Source: Candidatus Omnitrophota bacterium (GTDB taxonomy: Bacteria > Omnitrophota > Gorgyraeia > Zapsychrales > JANLHA01). From it: a stretch of DNA of 6,201 bases. The stretch is from positions 1 to 6,201 of the forward strand of contig JANLHA010000110.1 of the NCBI GenBank assembly GCA_024653845.1. Direction: 5' to 3'. The first letter of the stretch is position 1. Each line of letters opens with the position of its first letter. The notes under the pieces are model-generated. The model did no database searches. It was given only the letters and a program-made list of their open reading frames with translations, and was not told the DNA's origin. Position numbers and translations under genes: made by a program. This document shows, one piece after another, positions 1 to 6,201 of this stretch.

Positions 1-545
1 GTTTTATGCCTCTTTGCTATGGAGGAGGAATCAAAACGTTGGATCATGCGAAGAGAATTTTTGCATCAGGGGTTGAAAAGATTGCATTGAATAGCGTGGT
101 TCTGAAAAATCCTGAATTTGTTAAACAGCTTTCTCAAATTTTTGGAGCTCAGAGCATCGTGGTCTCTGTGGATGTGAAAAAAGATTTTTCGGGAAAATAT
201 AAGGTCTATGATGCCAGTCAGAAAAAATTAACCGCGTTGGATCCACTGGAATTTATAAAAAATTTACAAGAACTTGGCGCTGGTGAAATTCTTCTCAACT
301 CCGTCGATAATGATGGCACCATGCAAGGGTATGATATAGAATTGATCAAGACAATTAGTCATCAGGTGGATATTCCCATCATTGCCTGCGGTGGCGCAGG
401 GCAGGTGTCTGATTTCACCAAAGCGGTAAAAGAAGGTGGTGCAGATGCGGTGGCTGCGGGGAGCATGTTTGTTTTTAATGGGAAATATCGAGCGGTTTTG
501 CTCAGTTATCCTTCGATGGAAGAACTCGAAAGCATTTTCAAATGA
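1..545 (+). CDS. HisF-like sugar-amidation protein (WbuZ/HisF2 type), 5'-truncated by window edge
   Basis: This is the C-terminal part of a (beta/alpha)8-barrel HisF homologue. The open frame continues to the left edge: the codon before the ATG at 6 is Phe, and F-MPLCYGGGI matches the internal F-IPL-x-x-GGGI segment of HisF. The ATG at 6 is therefore an internal Met, and about 70 N-terminal residues, including the first catalytic Asp of HisF, lie outside. Numbering from that Met, visible landmarks are GGGI at 6-9, Asp101 in LNSVDNDGT (equivalent to the second catalytic Asp of HisF), and the phosphate-binding segments CGGAG (128-132) and AGSMF (151-155). The CYGGGI form and the neighbouring WbuX-type gene favour the glycan-linked subfamily over histidine biosynthesis. 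In Pseudomonas, HisF2 works with HisH2 and WbpG, with ammonia from the HisH glutaminase channelled to the amidotransferase step. A hisH-like gene is expected just upstream. The stop codon overlaps the next start. Family assignment is firm; the pathway role is inferred from context. Confidence 0.9.
   Translation, partial: FMPLCYGGGIKTLDHAKRIFASGVEKIALNSVVLKNPEFVKQLSQIFGAQSIVVSVDVKKDFSGKYKVYDASQKKLTALDPLEFIKNLQELGAGEILLNSVDNDGTMQGYDIELIKTISHQVDIPIIACGGAGQVSDFTKAVKEGGADAVAAGSMFVFNGKYRAVLLSYPSMEELESIFK
542..545 (+). other. ATGA stop/start overlap (translational coupling)
   Basis: The TGA of the HisF-like gene (543-545) and the ATG of the amidotransferase gene (542-544) share bases. No strong Shine-Dalgarno sequence sits at the usual distance; the nearest purine-rich stretch, GGAAGAA around 519-525, is rather far upstream. 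Reinitiation by ribosomes finishing the first gene is the likely way the second is translated, which fits products that act together. Confidence 0.75.
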
Positions 546-1639
546 CAAATAGACCTTATCAAATTTGCACTCGCTGCATCATGGATACCAGTGATCCCCA
601 CATCACTTTTGATGAACAGGGAGTCTGTAACCATTGCCGGGATTATGAAAAGAAATGGAAGAAGATCACCTCGGAATCCCATCGCAGAGGACTTGAGAAA
701 ATCATTGAGAGGATCAAGGAAGAAGGGCGAAATAAAGAACATGATTGTGTGATAGGTGTCAGCGGAGGCGTGGACAGTTCTTATCTTGCGTATCTGGCCG
801 TGAAGAAGTTTGGCTTAAGGCCATTGGCTGTTCATCTTGATAATGGTTGGAATTCAGAACTCGCTGTCAAAAATATTGAGAATCTGATTAAGAAGCTGGG
901 GATTGATTTATACACATACGTGATCGATTGGGAAGAATTCAAGGATTTGCAGCGCTCTTTTATCAAAGCCTCCGTTGTAGACATCGAACTTTTGACCGAT
1001 AATGCTATTGTCGCAATTTTGTATCAAATGGCTAGCAAGGAAAGACTGAAATTCATTTTAACTGGCGGTAATATTGCGACCGAAGCGATCATGCCCTTGG
1101 CCTGGAATCATCGAAAATCAGACGTTAAGAATATCCGGTCCATTCAGAAAATATTTGGGACACAGCCTATCAAAACGTTTCCTTCGGTCAGTACGATCCA
1201 AATCATTTTCTATGAATTGATCAAGAGAATCAAAGCTGTGCGAATTTTGAATTATCTTCCTTATGAGAAGAAAGAGGCGATGCGGGTTTTGGAAGAAGAA
1301 TTGCATTGGAGGCCGTATCAATCCAAGCATGGAGAGTCTCTTTTTACCAAATTTTATCAAAATTATATTTTACCGACCAAATTCGGAATCGATAAAAGAA
1401 GAGCGCATCTTTCGACACTCATTTGTAGTCATCAGATGACAAGAGAGGATGCTTTGCGAGAAATCCAAAAGGAACTTTATTCGCCTCAAGCTTTAGCTGA
1501 AGATAAAGAATATGTTCTCAAAAAAATGGGATTCACGGCGCCAGAGTTTGAACAAATCATGAAGACTCCCCCGCGGTCTCATTTTGATTATCCGTATGAT
1601 CGGTTGAGGATATTCATCAAATCAGTTTTTAAAATTTAA
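542..1639 (+). CDS. N-acetyl sugar amidotransferase, WbuX/WbpG type
   Basis: The 365-residue protein has the features of the WbuX/WbpG/PseA-type N-acetyl sugar amidotransferases, an ATP-pyrophosphatase (PP-loop) family usually about 340-380 residues long, so this copy is full length. The N-terminus has two CxxC pairs (Cys9/Cys12 in CTRC and Cys29/Cys32 in CNHC), which look like a metal-binding knuckle. The PP-loop SGGVDSS follows at 74-80 and should bind and adenylate the substrate. A LTGGNIATEA segment lies near residue 180. Known relatives convert an acetamido group on a nucleotide sugar (for example the 3-NAc of UDP-ManNAc3NAcA in P. aeruginosa) to acetamidino, using ammonia supplied by HisH/HisF-like partners in the cytoplasm. 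The start is fixed by the 4-bp overlap with the HisF-like gene and by the family's short leader before CTRC. The actual sugar, whether a di-N-acetyl uronic acid or a nonulosonic acid such as pseudaminic or legionaminic acid, cannot be told from this sequence. No frameshift or missing motif was seen. Confidence 0.92.
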   Translation: MTNRPYQICTRCIMDTSDPHITFDEQGVCNHCRDYEKKWKKITSESHRRGLEKIIERIKEEGRNKEHDCVIGVSGGVDSSYLAYLAVKKFGLRPLAVHLDNGWNSELAVKNIENLIKKLGIDLYTYVIDWEEFKDLQRSFIKASVVDIELLTDNAIVAILYQMASKERLKFILTGGNIATEAIMPLAWNHRKSDVKNIRSIQKIFGTQPIKTFPSVSTIQIIFYELIKRIKAVRILNYLPYEKKEAMRVLEEELHWRPYQSKHGESLFTKFYQNYILPTKFGIDKRRAHLSTLICSHQMTREDALREIQKELYSPQALAEDKEYVLKKMGFTAPEFEQIMKTPPRSHFDYPYDRLRIFIKSVFKI

Positions 1640-1651
1640 CATAAAAATTCT

Positions 1652-3478
1652 ATGTGTGGAATTGCTGGTGTTATCAACTTTAAAGGGATCTATTCTTCTG
1701 ATGTTGAATTGATCAAGAGAATGAACCAGGTCCAGAAACATCGTGGTCCTGATGACGAAGGAATTTATCAGGACTCTGTCTGTGTTTTGGGTCACCAACG
1801 GCTCGCCATCATTGATCTTTCTTCCTGTGGTCATCAGCCGTTTGTCTCGGATGATGGTCGGTATCAGATGATTTACAACGGCGAAATTTATAATTACATT
1901 GAACTGCGCGAAGAGCTAAAAAGATGCGGGTATCAATTCAAAACTCAGACTGATACCGAGGTTTTATTGAAATGTTATCAGCATTTTGGTGTGGACTGTC
2001 TGAGCAAATTCAATGGGATGTTTGCTTTTGCTATTTATGATACCCAGAACCACCAGTTATTTTTAGGTCGTGATCGTGTGGGTGTCAAACCACTCTATTA
2101 CACCATTCAAAATTCTTCTCTCTATTTTGCGTCTGAAGTCAAAGCTTTGATTCAGATCCCTGGACTTGATAAGTCCGTCGACAATCAGACCATTTTTGAT
2201 TATTTGGTTTTCAACCGAACAGACATTTACGATGAAACTTTCTTTAAGAATATCAGACGGCTTCCTAAGGGGCATTACGCTATTTTTAATCGTGATGGTT
2301 TTTCTATCAGGCAATGGTGGGATCCTCTCGCTTTTGTCGCAGAACGAGTTCCCGCGTCTCATTCGGAGCTATTAAAAGAAATCGAAAAGATTTTTATCGA
2401 CGCTGTCCGGTTGAGAATGCGCAGTGATGTCCCCGTCGGGGTATCCTTGAGCGGAGGTCTTGATTCGTCGATCGTCATCGGCATCTTAGCGGAACATTCG
2501 AATATTCCGGCCGATTTCCCCACATTCACGGCGGCTTTCCCTGGCGAGAGTGTTGATGAGTCTGGCTATATTGATGCTTTGAATTCCAAATACGCGTTTA
2601 AGAATCATCGGGTTTCTCCCAGCCCTGAAGCATGTTTAAATTCCCTCAAAGAATTCATCTACACGTGCGATGAACCCACAACAGGGCCATCATTTTATGC
2701 CGAATATGAAGTCGCCAAATTGGCGAAAGAGCATGGGGTGAAAGTTTTGTTAAATGGGCAGGGAGGAGATGAAGATTTTGCCGGCTACCATTATTTTCAC
2801 GGATTTTATCTTTATCAATTGCTCAAGCAGAGAGATTTGGTCAAGTTTTCTTCAGAATTTCTAAAAGTTTTTTTAAATCAACAGCAAGGGATTGCCTATC
2901 AGACGTTGTTATTCCAATTGATAGTAAGAGGCCTGAAGCAATCTTTGCTTTTGAAAAGACATGGATATCTACAAGAAGATTTTTTTCGTACGCACATTCA
3001 GAAGAGCAGGATTTTTAATGAATTCTTTGATGCACCGACGTTGAATGTCAGTCTCGCCCGGCATTTTCAATATAAGCTAGAACACAATTTGCGCATGACC
3101 GATCGAAATACCATGACTTTTTCGATTGAAGCGCGATTGCCTTATTTGGATTACCGATTTGTCGAGTATTTGTTAGGAATTGCAGGGCATCTTAAAATTA
3201 AAGCTGGGCAAACAAAGTTTTTGCAAAAAGAAGCTTTAGGACGGTATACCGCGCCAGAAATTCTGGAACGTAAAGATAAAATAGGGTTTGCTGTCCCAGA
3301 GCAGAAATGGTGGCAACAACCAAGATGGATTGAACAAACTCAAGCTGCCTCTCGAGATTGCGAAGATACATTCGCGCACATTTTTAAAAGAGATGTCTTC
3401 CCCGCCTTACCCCGTGATGAATTTTCGTATTGGAAAATCAATCAGCTTTCGAATTGGCATCAAGTTTTTGTAGAATAA
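1652..3478 (+). CDS. AsnB-like glutamine-hydrolysing amidotransferase (asparagine synthetase family)
   Basis: This 608-residue, two-domain protein belongs to the class B asparagine synthetase family. The N-terminal Ntn glutaminase domain (about 1-210) begins MCGIAG, with Cys2 as the nucleophile after Met removal. It shows HRGPDDEG (30-37), GHQRLAIIDLS (47-57), YNGEIYNY (75-82) and TDTEVL (100-105), the usual glutamine-binding elements. The synthetase domain has the PP-loop SGGLDSS (267-273), CDEPT (339-343), NGQGGDE (368-374) and a conserved RNTMTFSIEARLPYLD block (485-500). The required Cys2 fixes the start. The gene lies 12 bp after the WbuX-type gene with no clear ribosome-binding site, so it is probably in the same operon. 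Close family members in O-antigen clusters (WbpS type) are thought to amidate the carboxylate of a uronic acid; others make asparagine. Context favours glycan amidation, but the sequence alone does not settle the acceptor. Family confidence is very high and substrate confidence low. Confidence 0.93.
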   Translation: MCGIAGVINFKGIYSSDVELIKRMNQVQKHRGPDDEGIYQDSVCVLGHQRLAIIDLSSCGHQPFVSDDGRYQMIYNGEIYNYIELREELKRCGYQFKTQTDTEVLLKCYQHFGVDCLSKFNGMFAFAIYDTQNHQLFLGRDRVGVKPLYYTIQNSSLYFASEVKALIQIPGLDKSVDNQTIFDYLVFNRTDIYDETFFKNIRRLPKGHYAIFNRDGFSIRQWWDPLAFVAERVPASHSELLKEIEKIFIDAVRLRMRSDVPVGVSLSGGLDSSIVIGILAEHSNIPADFPTFTAAFPGESVDESGYIDALNSKYAFKNHRVSPSPEACLNSLKEFIYTCDEPTTGPSFYAEYEVAKLAKEHGVKVLLNGQGGDEDFAGYHYFHGFYLYQLLKQRDLVKFSSEFLKVFLNQQQGIAYQTLLFQLIVRGLKQSLLLKRHGYLQEDFFRTHIQKSRIFNEFFDAPTLNVSLARHFQYKLEHNLRMTDRNTMTFSIEARLPYLDYRFVEYLLGIAGHLKIKAGQTKFLQKEALGRYTAPEILERKDKIGFAVPEQKWWQQPRWIEQTQAASRDCEDTFAHIFKRDVFPALPRDEFSYWKINQLSNWHQVFVE

Positions 3479-3503
3479 AGTCCTGCAGACAGAAAAAATT
3501 CCT
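3479..3503. other. Convergent intergenic gap, no clear terminator
   Basis: Twenty-five bases separate the stop of the AsnB-like gene from the stop of the convergent GT-C gene. The only inverted repeat is a 3-bp GTC/GAC stem around CTGCA (near 3480-3490), followed by a short A-run on the plus strand (a T-run on the minus strand). This is too weak to call an intrinsic terminator in either direction. Transcripts from both sides may overlap here or end by another mechanism. Confidence 0.5.
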
Positions 3504-4949
3504 TTAAAAATAACACATGTCATTGGTATAGCTTAAAAGCTGATTGATGTGATTCATTTTTAAGAGAATAAAAATAGATAAGAAGAAAATCAGGGCTTTC
3601 CCGATTTTCCTGACGAAGGTGCTTTCACTTTGAGAGAATATCATAAAGATTTCATCTAGAAACTTCACTCCTAAAATGATCAAGAAGGGTAAGCTCGCCA
3701 CAATATATCGTGATTGATATCCTCCCCAAGCCATGTGAAAAAGAAGAATGACAATGCTGCTGAGATAGAGAAGGGAAGCTTTATGGGAGCGTTCTTCTTT
3801 ATAGATGAAAAATGAAAGGAAAGCAAAAAAGTAAATGGGAGAAAATTCGATCAAGCGTCCGATATAAAAAAATGGATGTAGAGTATCCACAATATTCCAA
3901 GCCCAACTTGTGATCGGGATATAGAAGGGCGAAAAGCTCCTGAAAATATTTTCGAGCAAGGTTGAGAAGAAGAGAATGGCTACAATTGTTAACATGTGAC
4001 GTCGCCATAAAGGTTTCTCTTGCAAGGTGTCGTGGGGCGAGGAAATTTCTGGAATCAAAACGGCATTCTTTCTTCTAATAAATTTCCAAGTGATGAAATA
4101 AATAGCCAATAAGATTGTTGAGGCGATCATGACTTTGACAATCCGCGCGCCTAGAGATAATTCGTGAGTGAAAAGATGTTTGGTTAAGAAATGAGATCCA
4201 TAAATTTTATAATTCCATAGAAACCACGGTAATAAGAGAAAGAATGGAATACACAAGCTTGCTATAAAGGGACGATTCTTAAAGAGTTCTCTGTGGTAAA
4301 TGATCCCGTAGAGCAAAATGATTCCTAAAGAAAGAACTCCTGTATATTTTGTCAGCATGGCTAACCCGACGCTGACACCTCCCCAAAAAAAGAATCTGCT
4401 ATTTTCTTTTTGAATTCCGTAAGCATAAAGCAGAATGGCAAGAGTGATAAAAAAACCTAACGTCGAATCCATCCACATTTTTTGAGATGTCATGTTTAGG
4501 ACAGGATCTAGCCACATGCAAAGTGCGGCGAAAAGACCAATCCGTCGGTCAAAGAAAATTTTTCCTAGAAAATACACAAGGAGAATGGTCAGGGCTCCAA
4601 ATAGGGCGGAGGGAATGCAAGAAAAAACAGGTTCTTTCCCAAAAATTTTCATGCATGCGGCAATCAGATAACAAAACAAAGGAGGATGTTTGAACAGGGG
4701 TTCTTTAAAGTAGCTGGGTAAAGGAGCCAGTTCAGGTCGATCTTTTTCTAGCATCTCGGCTTGACGAATGGTGTTGTAATTTGTCGGATTATGCGAGAGT
4801 TGTACTCCTAACCCATAATAAACCCCTTCATCAATGGTCCAAACGCCACTGGAGTCGAAAACATACAGATGTGAAGCAAGGGCCGAGAGGACCAAAAATA
4901 AAAGAATGCCGGTGGTGATGAATTTTTCGCGTACGGAACTCATTTGCAT
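3504..4949 (-). CDS. GT-C membrane glycosyltransferase, PMT/GT39 (ArnT-like) family
   Basis: This 481-residue, strongly hydrophobic protein has many predicted membrane helices (the first at about 11-30, others at roughly 113-130, 165-178, 188-217, 228-245, 270-290, 318-333, 370-383, 394-408, 415-430 and 452-464). After helix 1 comes an acidic pair, Asp40-Glu41 in TIDEGVYY, in the first periplasmic loop, where GT-C enzymes keep their catalytic or metal-binding acid. Then come RPELAP (71-76), KHPPLF (87-92), matching the K-x-PPL element of ArnT/PMT_2 proteins, and MWMDS (158-162). The C-terminal half has TSWA (347-350), FYIGRLIEFSPIY (361-373) and WGGYQSRY (408-415). Such enzymes take a sugar from a polyprenyl-phosphate donor at the outer face of the inner membrane and place it on a lipid, glycan or protein; donor and acceptor are unknown here. 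ATG at 4949 and an in-frame ATG at 4943 are both possible starts, and neither has a good Shine-Dalgarno. The gene begins 10 bp after the stop of its upstream paralogue, so coupling is likely. Confidence 0.87.
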   Translation of the reverse strand: MQMSSVREKFITTGILLFLVLSALASHLYVFDSSGVWTIDEGVYYGLGVQLSHNPTNYNTIRQAEMLEKDRPELAPLPSYFKEPLFKHPPLFCYLIAACMKIFGKEPVFSCIPSALFGALTILLVYFLGKIFFDRRIGLFAALCMWLDPVLNMTSQKMWMDSTLGFFITLAILLYAYGIQKENSRFFFWGGVSVGLAMLTKYTGVLSLGIILLYGIIYHRELFKNRPFIASLCIPFFLLLPWFLWNYKIYGSHFLTKHLFTHELSLGARIVKVMIASTILLAIYFITWKFIRRKNAVLIPEISSPHDTLQEKPLWRRHMLTIVAILFFSTLLENIFRSFSPFYIPITSWAWNIVDTLHPFFYIGRLIEFSPIYFFAFLSFFIYKEERSHKASLLYLSSIVILLFHMAWGGYQSRYIVASLPFLIILGVKFLDEIFMIFSQSESTFVRKIGKALIFFLSIFILLKMNHINQLLSYTNDMCYF

Positions 4950-4959
4950 AGAATTGGGT

Positions 4960-6201
4960 TCAGAAATAACACAGGTTATTAGGAAAACTGATCATAACAT
5001 TGATCAGATAAGTTTTCCAGAAAACAAACAACATGCTTACGATAAGTAAAGATTGGCTGCACAAACGAAGCGACTTGCATTTGAGTTGAAAGGATTTCTT
5101 TAAAAATTCTTTCCATAGGATGATAGCCAGCAAGATCAAATAGGGAGTTGCCGCAAGAATATAGCGCGACTGGTAATCTCCCCACCAAGAATAAAAAATT
5201 AAAATGACAATGCTTATGACTTTAAGAAGGGTCAAATTTTTATTTTGAGAGGGGAAGATCATGGCAATCAAGGCAAAAATATATAATGGAGAAAGTTCAA
5301 GAAGCCTGCCTAAGTAAAACAAATGATTTTCATGGCTGAATAGCCCTCCTGCCCAGCTTGTCGAGGGAAGATGAGTCAAATCAAGGCTGGCCAGCAAATT
5401 TTTTAATAAAGCGAAGCTCAGGCAGCCCACAATAAGCCAGGAGAAGTATTTCAAGATTTGTCGATTCATATATTTCAAGAATAGAACAAGAAGGAGCATC
5501 CCACCGATCCCATAGAATAAAATAAGAATTCCGCGAGATCCAATTTCGACATTCATGATGTTGGAAATGAAGTTGATTCCATAAGTCGCAAAATTCCAGC
5601 TCAACCAAGGAGAAAGCATCAAGAGCGGAAGCAATAAGCTGACGATGAATCTTTTATTTTTAAACAATGTACGATTATAAAAAGTAACGTAGAGCAATAT
5701 GCCCAATGTGATTAAAATTCCTGGATATTTCGTAAGAGTTGCCAACCCTGCACAAAACCCGCTCCACAAAAAATGGTTGGATTTTTGAGATTGGATGGCA
5801 TGAATAAAAAAGATGATTGCCAAGAGTTGCCAAAAACTTAACATCGTGTCGATCCATATTTTTTGTGAGCAGATAATGTTAATGGGATCCATCCAGACTG
5901 CAAAAGCAGCCATAAGAGACAGGGAGCGTTGGTGAGTGATCAATTTGGCTAAGAAATAGATAGCAAAAATGATCAGTATGCCAAAAAAGTTTGCTACATA
6001 AAAAACAGTAAGATAGTTAGCTCCAAGAATTTTCATGGACAATGCCGCAAAGAAGAAAAAGAGTGGAGGATGTTTGAAGAGTGGATCTTTAAAATAAGAC
6101 GGATAAGGCGCCAACTCGGGCCTGAGCTTTTCTAAGGATTCGACGAATTCTTGCGTATGATATTGAGGGAAGGTCCCTAGCAAGTTTTTGGCCAAATGAT
6201 A
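4960..6201 (-). CDS. GT-C membrane glycosyltransferase, PMT/GT39 (ArnT-like), N-terminus outside window
   Basis: This is a paralogue of the gene just downstream, read from the right edge to a TGA at 4960-4962, with 413 residues visible. The frame stays open to base 6201, where codons for Tyr-His precede a TTG at 6195. Aligned with the complete copy, these correspond to the YYGLG segment after helix 1, so roughly 40-45 residues, including the first helix and the expected Asp-Glu motif, lie beyond the window and the TTG is not the true start. Numbering from that TTG codon, RPELAP (25-30), KHPPLF (41-46) and IWIDT (113-117) match the downstream copy, as do TSWA, FYLGRLLELSPLY and WGDYQSRY further on. 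Many hydrophobic helices alternate with short polar loops, as in ArnT-like transferases using polyprenyl-phosphate sugars in the periplasm. Both proteins end in a similar xCYF tail. Substrate is unknown. It is probably co-transcribed with the downstream copy. Confidence 0.86.
   Translation of the reverse strand, partial: YHLAKNLLGTFPQYHTQEFVESLEKLRPELAPYPSYFKDPLFKHPPLFFFFAALSMKILGANYLTVFYVANFFGILIIFAIYFLAKLITHQRSLSLMAAFAVWMDPINIICSQKIWIDTMLSFWQLLAIIFFIHAIQSQKSNHFLWSGFCAGLATLTKYPGILITLGILLYVTFYNRTLFKNKRFIVSLLLPLLMLSPWLSWNFATYGINFISNIMNVEIGSRGILILFYGIGGMLLLVLFLKYMNRQILKYFSWLIVGCLSFALLKNLLASLDLTHLPSTSWAGGLFSHENHLFYLGRLLELSPLYIFALIAMIFPSQNKNLTLLKVISIVILIFYSWWGDYQSRYILAATPYLILLAIILWKEFLKKSFQLKCKSLRLCSQSLLIVSMLFVFWKTYLINVMISFPNNLCYF

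Noticed and set aside
6..8. ATG at 6 as the true start of the HisF-like gene
   Set aside because: The frame is open to the left edge and the residues around it match an internal HisF strand; a start here would drop about 70 residues of the barrel, including the first catalytic Asp.
1..545. Histidine-biosynthesis HisF
   Set aside because: The overlap with a WbuX/WbpG-type amidotransferase gene and the CYGGGI variant fit the glycan-linked HisF2/WbuZ subfamily better; no other his gene is visible.
1118..1360. Antisense open frame inside the WbuX-type gene, and similar short frames elsewhere (for example 264-548, 2063-2362, 4834-5049, 5381-5608)
   Set aside because: They lie inside genes with strong family motifs, show no recognisable domain of their own and have no ribosome-binding signal; they look like shadows of the real coding frames.
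3480..3500. Rho-independent terminator between the convergent genes
   Set aside because: The only stem is 3 bp with no GC-rich extension, far weaker than a usual terminator.
4674..4739. DNA repeat or mobile-element end suggested by similarity to 6058-6123 (shared GGAGGATGTTTGAA)
   Set aside because: The similarity coincides with the conserved KHPPLF coding block of two paralogues and drops off outside it; no inverted ends or target duplications were seen.
6193..6195. TTG at 6195 as the start of the upstream GT-C gene
   Set aside because: The frame stays open to the window edge, and alignment with the paralogue shows that helix 1 and the Asp-Glu motif are still missing at that point.

Overview
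The window looks like part of a bacterial surface-polysaccharide (O-antigen, capsule or similar glycan) locus. It is moderately AT-rich, tightly packed, has two converging gene groups, and contains no RNA genes, insertion sequences or CRISPR. The organism cannot be fixed from these five genes. A Gram-negative bacterium is the most natural reading, because this amidotransferase set and ArnT-like membrane glycosyltransferases are typical of lipopolysaccharide and glycan loci. Ribosome-binding sites are weak or absent in front of every start that can be seen.

The plus strand (1 to 3478) carries three genes in one direction. The first is the 3' part of a HisF-like cyclase/ammonia-channel protein of the WbuZ/HisF2 type. 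It overlaps by 4 bp (ATGA) a WbuX/WbpG-type N-acetyl sugar amidotransferase. After 12 bp comes a glutamine-dependent AsnB-like amidotransferase. By analogy with hisH2-hisF2-wbpG of Pseudomonas aeruginosa, the first two, with a HisH-type glutaminase expected just upstream of the window, should turn an acetamido group on a nucleotide sugar into an acetamidino group. The AsnB-like enzyme probably uses glutamine to amidate a carboxylate, plausibly a uronic acid in the same glycan, although true asparagine synthesis cannot be excluded.

The minus strand (3504 to 6201) carries two tandem, clearly paralogous polytopic membrane proteins of the GT-C/PMT (GT39, ArnT-like) glycosyltransferase superfamily, separated by 10 bp. 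The downstream copy is complete (481 aa). The upstream copy lacks its N-terminus because it runs off the right edge. Such enzymes transfer a sugar from a polyprenyl-phosphate carrier on the outer face of the cytoplasmic membrane. They could decorate the glycan whose precursors the plus-strand genes modify, but this link rests only on proximity. The two groups converge across 25 bp with no convincing terminator hairpin.

I found no clearly new system. The points most worth following are the pairing of two different glutamine-fed amidation chemistries, and the diverged tandem GT-C pair with shared unusual motifs and a shared C-terminal tail.
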